64,000 nt of DNA, taken from the NCBI GenBank assembly GCA_028819235.1, contig JAPPMC010000129.1, positions 1 through 64,000 on the forward strand, in the 5' to 3' direction. Numbering within the stretch: the stretch's first letter is position 1; each line of letters starts with the position of its first letter. This stretch comes from Bryobacterales bacterium. Its GTDB lineage: Bacteria; Acidobacteriota; Terriglobia; Bryobacterales; UBA6623. The translations under genes were made by a program, and so were the position numbers. The notes beneath the pieces are model-generated. The model was not told the DNA's origin, ran no database searches, and saw only the letters and a list, made by a program, of their open reading frames with translations. Shown here in pieces: positions 62,301 through 64,000 of this stretch.

Positions 62301-62838
62301 GATGTTCACCTACCAGGACGACCTCCGGGGACGGCACAAGTTCACCTTGGCGGGGATTTACGAGCTGCCGATCGGCCGCAACAAGCCGGTGGGTGCGAAC
62401 TTCAGTGGGCTGGCGGACAAGATCCTCGGCGGCTGGCAGCTCAGCTGGCTATACACCTACGTCGGCGGCGAACTGCTCCGGTTCGGTGGCCTGCAGGTCA
62501 GTGGCGACCCAGCCATCTCCAACCCGACTAGGGAGAGAATGTTCAACACGGATGTCTTCTCGAACCTTGCGCCGTTCACGAGACGGTCGAACCCCTGGAG
62601 CTACGCCGGCGTACACGGGCCGCGCTTCTCGAATATCGACATGGTGTTCGCTAAGCGAACGCACATCTCGGAGAAGGTTGAATTCGAGTTCCGCATGGAG
62701 TCCTACAACCTGACAAACAGCTTCATGGGGGCGAATCCGACCACTAACGTCAACAGCGGCAACTTCGGTCGCGTCGCGAGCAAGGTCCGCACGCACTTCG
62801 GCCGCGAGTGGCAGTACAGCGGCCGCTTCATCTGGTAG
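59365..62838 (+). CDS. Oar-like TonB-dependent receptor with carboxypeptidase-regulatory domain
   Basis: An 1157-residue outer-membrane protein. It begins with a signal peptide (MIRKVSLFIAAVAVLLAVSVQPALAQ). A carboxypeptidase-regulatory-like domain (LRGKIAGTVADASGAVIPGANVTL, about 28-110) follows, then a plug (NRNPYMLAALDPAV, MDGVPQLVGAKGVYTPPMDAVSEVN, about 130-240) and a long beta barrel. It ends GREWQYSGRFIW, an aromatic C-terminal residue as expected for outer-membrane insertion. Such receptors import siderophores, glycans or peptides; the ligand is unknown. ATG 59365 is chosen; a G-rich ribosome site lies immediately upstream. Confidence 0.93.
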   Translation: MIRKVSLFIAAVAVLLAVSVQPALAQDLRGKIAGTVADASGAVIPGANVTLSNDNTNVSSSTQTSAAGQYLFDFLLPGTYTITVESEGFRSFRQQNILVQTRADITVDASLELGAVTETVTVEEAPVAVQFTTTTMETTLDTKMSQELPLLNRNPYMLAALDPAVNYRGGAENAPYHHWAMSQLDVGGNTSTRNNVLMDGVPQLVGAKGVYTPPMDAVSEVNVQQNATDAEYGHSAGGIVSVQMKSGTNDWHGTAYYFGRNPVLNARPNALTSQKSVVKRSVWGVSSGNPIVKNKVFNYISYEAQDVRSPATVNLTLPRPAERGGDFSNSLNRRGSLRQIFDPLTTDPDGDNRSQFPNNQIPGSRFDQTSLRVLDKTWEPNNPGDNASGANNFRLVFPITFDYWNLTNRTDYNVSDNVKVFGRISRFHTTQSEPDYSGSVAQRRQGSARNSVQASGDVVWTISPSTVFNMRGSWSKITDSFYTPQAQIGEAGLAELWPNNPWYASHVRDIPAVHFPEIRVDADAGTSFGRSGFWFQEPSTWNLEAKVSKQMGRHYVKIGAQYRKQLVLAARPRGMRFRFNANPTADTANSPNTGELGHAWASMLLGVMQDGNWSRARTVAVNRPRIDVFGFFIQDDYKLNSRVTLNLGLRYEYETPMRDPEFRLSRYLDFGQAIPEVASAMQPIPDSILAMRTTPLDIRGGWVFTDSGNPYAWNAQTNLFLPRAGLAIRLNSRTALRIGYSRYATPPIQEKGGGASDAGLDILGSTPYPGYEIEGSPLSSINGTPRAFFADPFPSGGAHPNPLPEPFGQRFGRFATLGSNEARFFHQDWTAGVNDRFNFSVQREMLSRIVVDATFFMNFGSNQPFDRRHNLLDPRIGFQHGTAINRATPNPFYGLPQEIMPGPLASRRNIRVRDLLTPYPHFLSNGIREHVFPGRREWYRSLQLQLQRPFANGFNFIMGYNFHRSQNQDFYDEVDEVDRMFTYQDDLRGRHKFTLAGIYELPIGRNKPVGANFSGLADKILGGWQLSWLYTYVGGELLRFGGLQVSGDPAISNPTRERMFNTDVFSNLAPFTRRSNPWSYAGVHGPRFSNIDMVFAKRTHISEKVEFEFRMESYNLTNSFMGANPTTNVNSGNFGRVASKVRTHFGREWQYSGRFIW

Positions 62839-62863
62839 GTCCCGGCGGCCAGCCAGAGTCCTT

Positions 62864-62891
62864 GGAAGGCGGGACGCGCGTCTCGCCTTCC
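62864..62891 (+). terminator. Intrinsic terminator-like hairpin after receptor gene
   Basis: GGAAGGCGGGAC (62864-62875) pairs with GTCTCGCCTTCC (62880-62891), 12 bp with one G-T pair and a GCGC loop, 25 bp after the receptor stop. The following sequence is pyrimidine-rich (TCGTTCCTTC) but not a pure T run. Confidence 0.6.
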
Positions 62892-63632
62892 TCGTTCCTT
62901 CGAGGACAACGAGAACGAATCTAGCGTCCGGGCACGGAGTTCTTGAGCGCCCGGACCTCGGCCTTCGATTGCTCGTGCAAGAACGCTGGCGCCTTGCCGT
63001 CCAGGCTGAGCCGGACAGGCTTTGGTTGCTTCAAGAACGTGCTTTTGCAGCAGGGCTCTATTCCTCGCGCAGGGACAACCCATAGGCTCGATCTGCTGGA
63101 GGGCTCGACGCTCACGAGCACGTTCTCCATGTTCTCTACCCGGGGTTTTTCACGGACAGAATTCACCCTAATCTCAGGGTTCGCTTTAGGTTCTTGCAGC
63201 GTGGCTGGCAGGTGCGGGCCGCACCTTGGAACGCGAGCTTGCGGCTTCCTATCGATGGCATGACTTGAGTTGGCGGGTTGTCGAGGGATTCCAAGAGTAC
63301 GGGCAGGATGCGCATATCCTTTAGGGCAGCAGCTGGCGACCTTGCTGCAGGGGCGCTACGCGCGGCCGATCGGGCATGGGACACGAGGGACGCGGCGTCC
63401 AAAAGTAGCCTTGCGCTGGAACTGCATTTGCTGGGAGGCGTCGCTTATCCTTGAGCAGTACGGCGGGTCCAGAAAACAGTTCTCCTACCATTCAGTGGTC
63501 CCGGCCCGCCACGAGCTCCTGCACGTCGCCTACACTTGGCAGCGCGAGTGTATCAAGCACGTCGTGCCGGATCCAGCCCGCTTCGAGACCACACCGGTGT
63601 CAGAGGATGGGTGGCTGACCAAAGGACCGTTC

Positions 63633-63650
63633 TCGCCGGAAACGGCGAGC
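63633..63650 (+). other. CTCGCCG-GAAA-CGGCGAG hairpin upstream of nucleoside hydrolase gene
   Basis: A perfect 7-bp stem capped by a GAAA tetraloop, about 62 nt before ATG 63712. A GNRA-type loop suggests a structured mRNA leader. Whether it regulates translation is unknown. Confidence 0.35.
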
Positions 63651-63711
63651 TTCCCGGTGCGCCGGCAGGTGGCAAGAGGAACCTTGGACAGCAGAAAGGC
63701 TGCATGACCCG

Positions 63712-64000
63712 ATGGACTTCGCCACCCGACGCCACTTCTTGACCGCGTCCCTCGGTCTGCCCGCTTCGCTCGCGAGGGGGCTCCAGCAACACCAGACTCA
63801 AGGCTCCGAGGAGCGTCACCGTGTGTTGGTCTCGACCGACATCGGCGGCTCTGACCCGGATGACTTCCAGTCCATGGTCCACCTCTTGGTCTACTCCGAC
63901 CTGTTCGACATAGAAGGGATCGTCTCTTCGCCATGGGGCGCCGGCCGCAAGCGGCACATTCTGGATGTGGTCGATCGCTACGAGGTCGATTACCCGAACC
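63712..64000 (+). CDS. Tat-exported DUF1593 / nucleoside hydrolase-like protein (partial, cut by window end)
   Basis: The first 96 residues. A twin-arginine leader ([19 protein letters not shown]) is followed by [23 protein letters not shown], the Asp-rich calcium site of inosine-uridine nucleoside hydrolase-like proteins, then [25 protein letters not shown]. This matches DUF1593-type members, which may act on cell-wall or sugar-nucleoside substrates. The gene continues beyond the window. Confidence 0.85.
   Translation, partial: MDFATRRHFLTASLGLPASLARGLQQHQTQGSEERHRVLVSTDIGGSDPDDFQSMVHLLVYSDLFDIEGIVSSPWGAGRKRHILDVVDRYEVDYPN

Larger units (their letters stand above)
62839..63711. other. Gene-free stretch after the receptor
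   Basis: About 870 bp without a convincing gene. It contains a terminator-like hairpin (62864-62891) and a GNRA-loop hairpin (63633-63650). Small open frames on both strands lack ribosome sites and protein-like composition. Confidence 0.45.

Noticed and set aside
63270..63707. 145-residue plus-strand frame before the nucleoside hydrolase
   Set aside because: No ribosome site, no domain, and it covers the hairpin region; probably non-coding.
1..64000. CRISPR arrays, rRNA genes or phage gene clusters
   Set aside because: No regularly spaced repeats, rRNA sequence or phage structural genes were seen.

Overview
The window is a high-GC, densely coded bacterial chromosome segment. It most resembles Acidobacteriota of the Solibacter/Bryobacter type. 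The evidence is a combination: a long Oar-like TonB-dependent receptor with an N-terminal carboxypeptidase-regulatory domain, VWFA-, CRTAC1/ASPIC-UnbV- and FG-GAP-type exported proteins, a DUF1552/DUF1592 cytochrome pair, Tat-exported sugar-acid enzymes, and an aa3-type oxidase operon with two subunit III paralogues. This placement is inferred from gene content; no rRNA gene is present.

Layout. 0.5-3.8 kb: prfB with its programmed +1 frameshift, then a secreted alpha/beta hydrolase. 3.7-4.3 kb: a frameshifted HExxH protein. 4.5-9.3 kb: heme-copper oxidase operon (minus strand, coxB-coxA-coxC-coxC2-coxIV-small CxxC protein). 9.4-11.7 kb: ECF sigma/anti-sigma/exported-protein triad. 12-13 kb: aminotransferase. 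13.5-15.9 kb: a small accessory patch with a transposase remnant, an exported PCMT and an AT-rich nuclease-like orphan. 16-21.5 kb: DMT transporter, sugar isomerase, CoA-binding protein, selB and a lone higA. 21.9-28 kb: VWFA protein and a sugar-acid catabolic set (enolase-superfamily dehydratase, DHDPS-family aldolase, FG-GAP protein, SDR epimerase). 28-37.7 kb: housekeeping genes (aspS, gamma-carbonic anhydrase, fabV, moaB, hemL, recJ, lysS). 38-44.2 kb: an accessory island with a truncated receptor, a dead Tn5-like transposase, a 947-residue UvrD-like helicase followed by a small protein that duplicates the helicase C-terminal tail, and a frameshifted Uma2 gene. 45-54.8 kb: glycosidase-like protein, tRNA-Ala(GGC), DUF1552/DUF1592 pair, lipoprotein sulfatase, histidine phosphatase and di-heme peroxidase. 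54.9-64 kb: TPR/CRTAC1 genes, a large TonB-dependent receptor behind a clear promoter/operator, and the start of a Tat-exported DUF1593-type nucleoside hydrolase.

How the genes fit together. The core genes point to an aerobic respirer with type II fatty acid synthesis using FabV, C5-pathway tetrapyrrole synthesis (hemL) and molybdenum-cofactor synthesis. The many exported hydrolases, sulfatase, receptor and sugar-acid enzymes suggest a life on complex, partly sulfated carbohydrates. The most novel-looking locus is the helicase/tail-protein pair at 40.1-43.2 kb, which has no obvious named counterpart.
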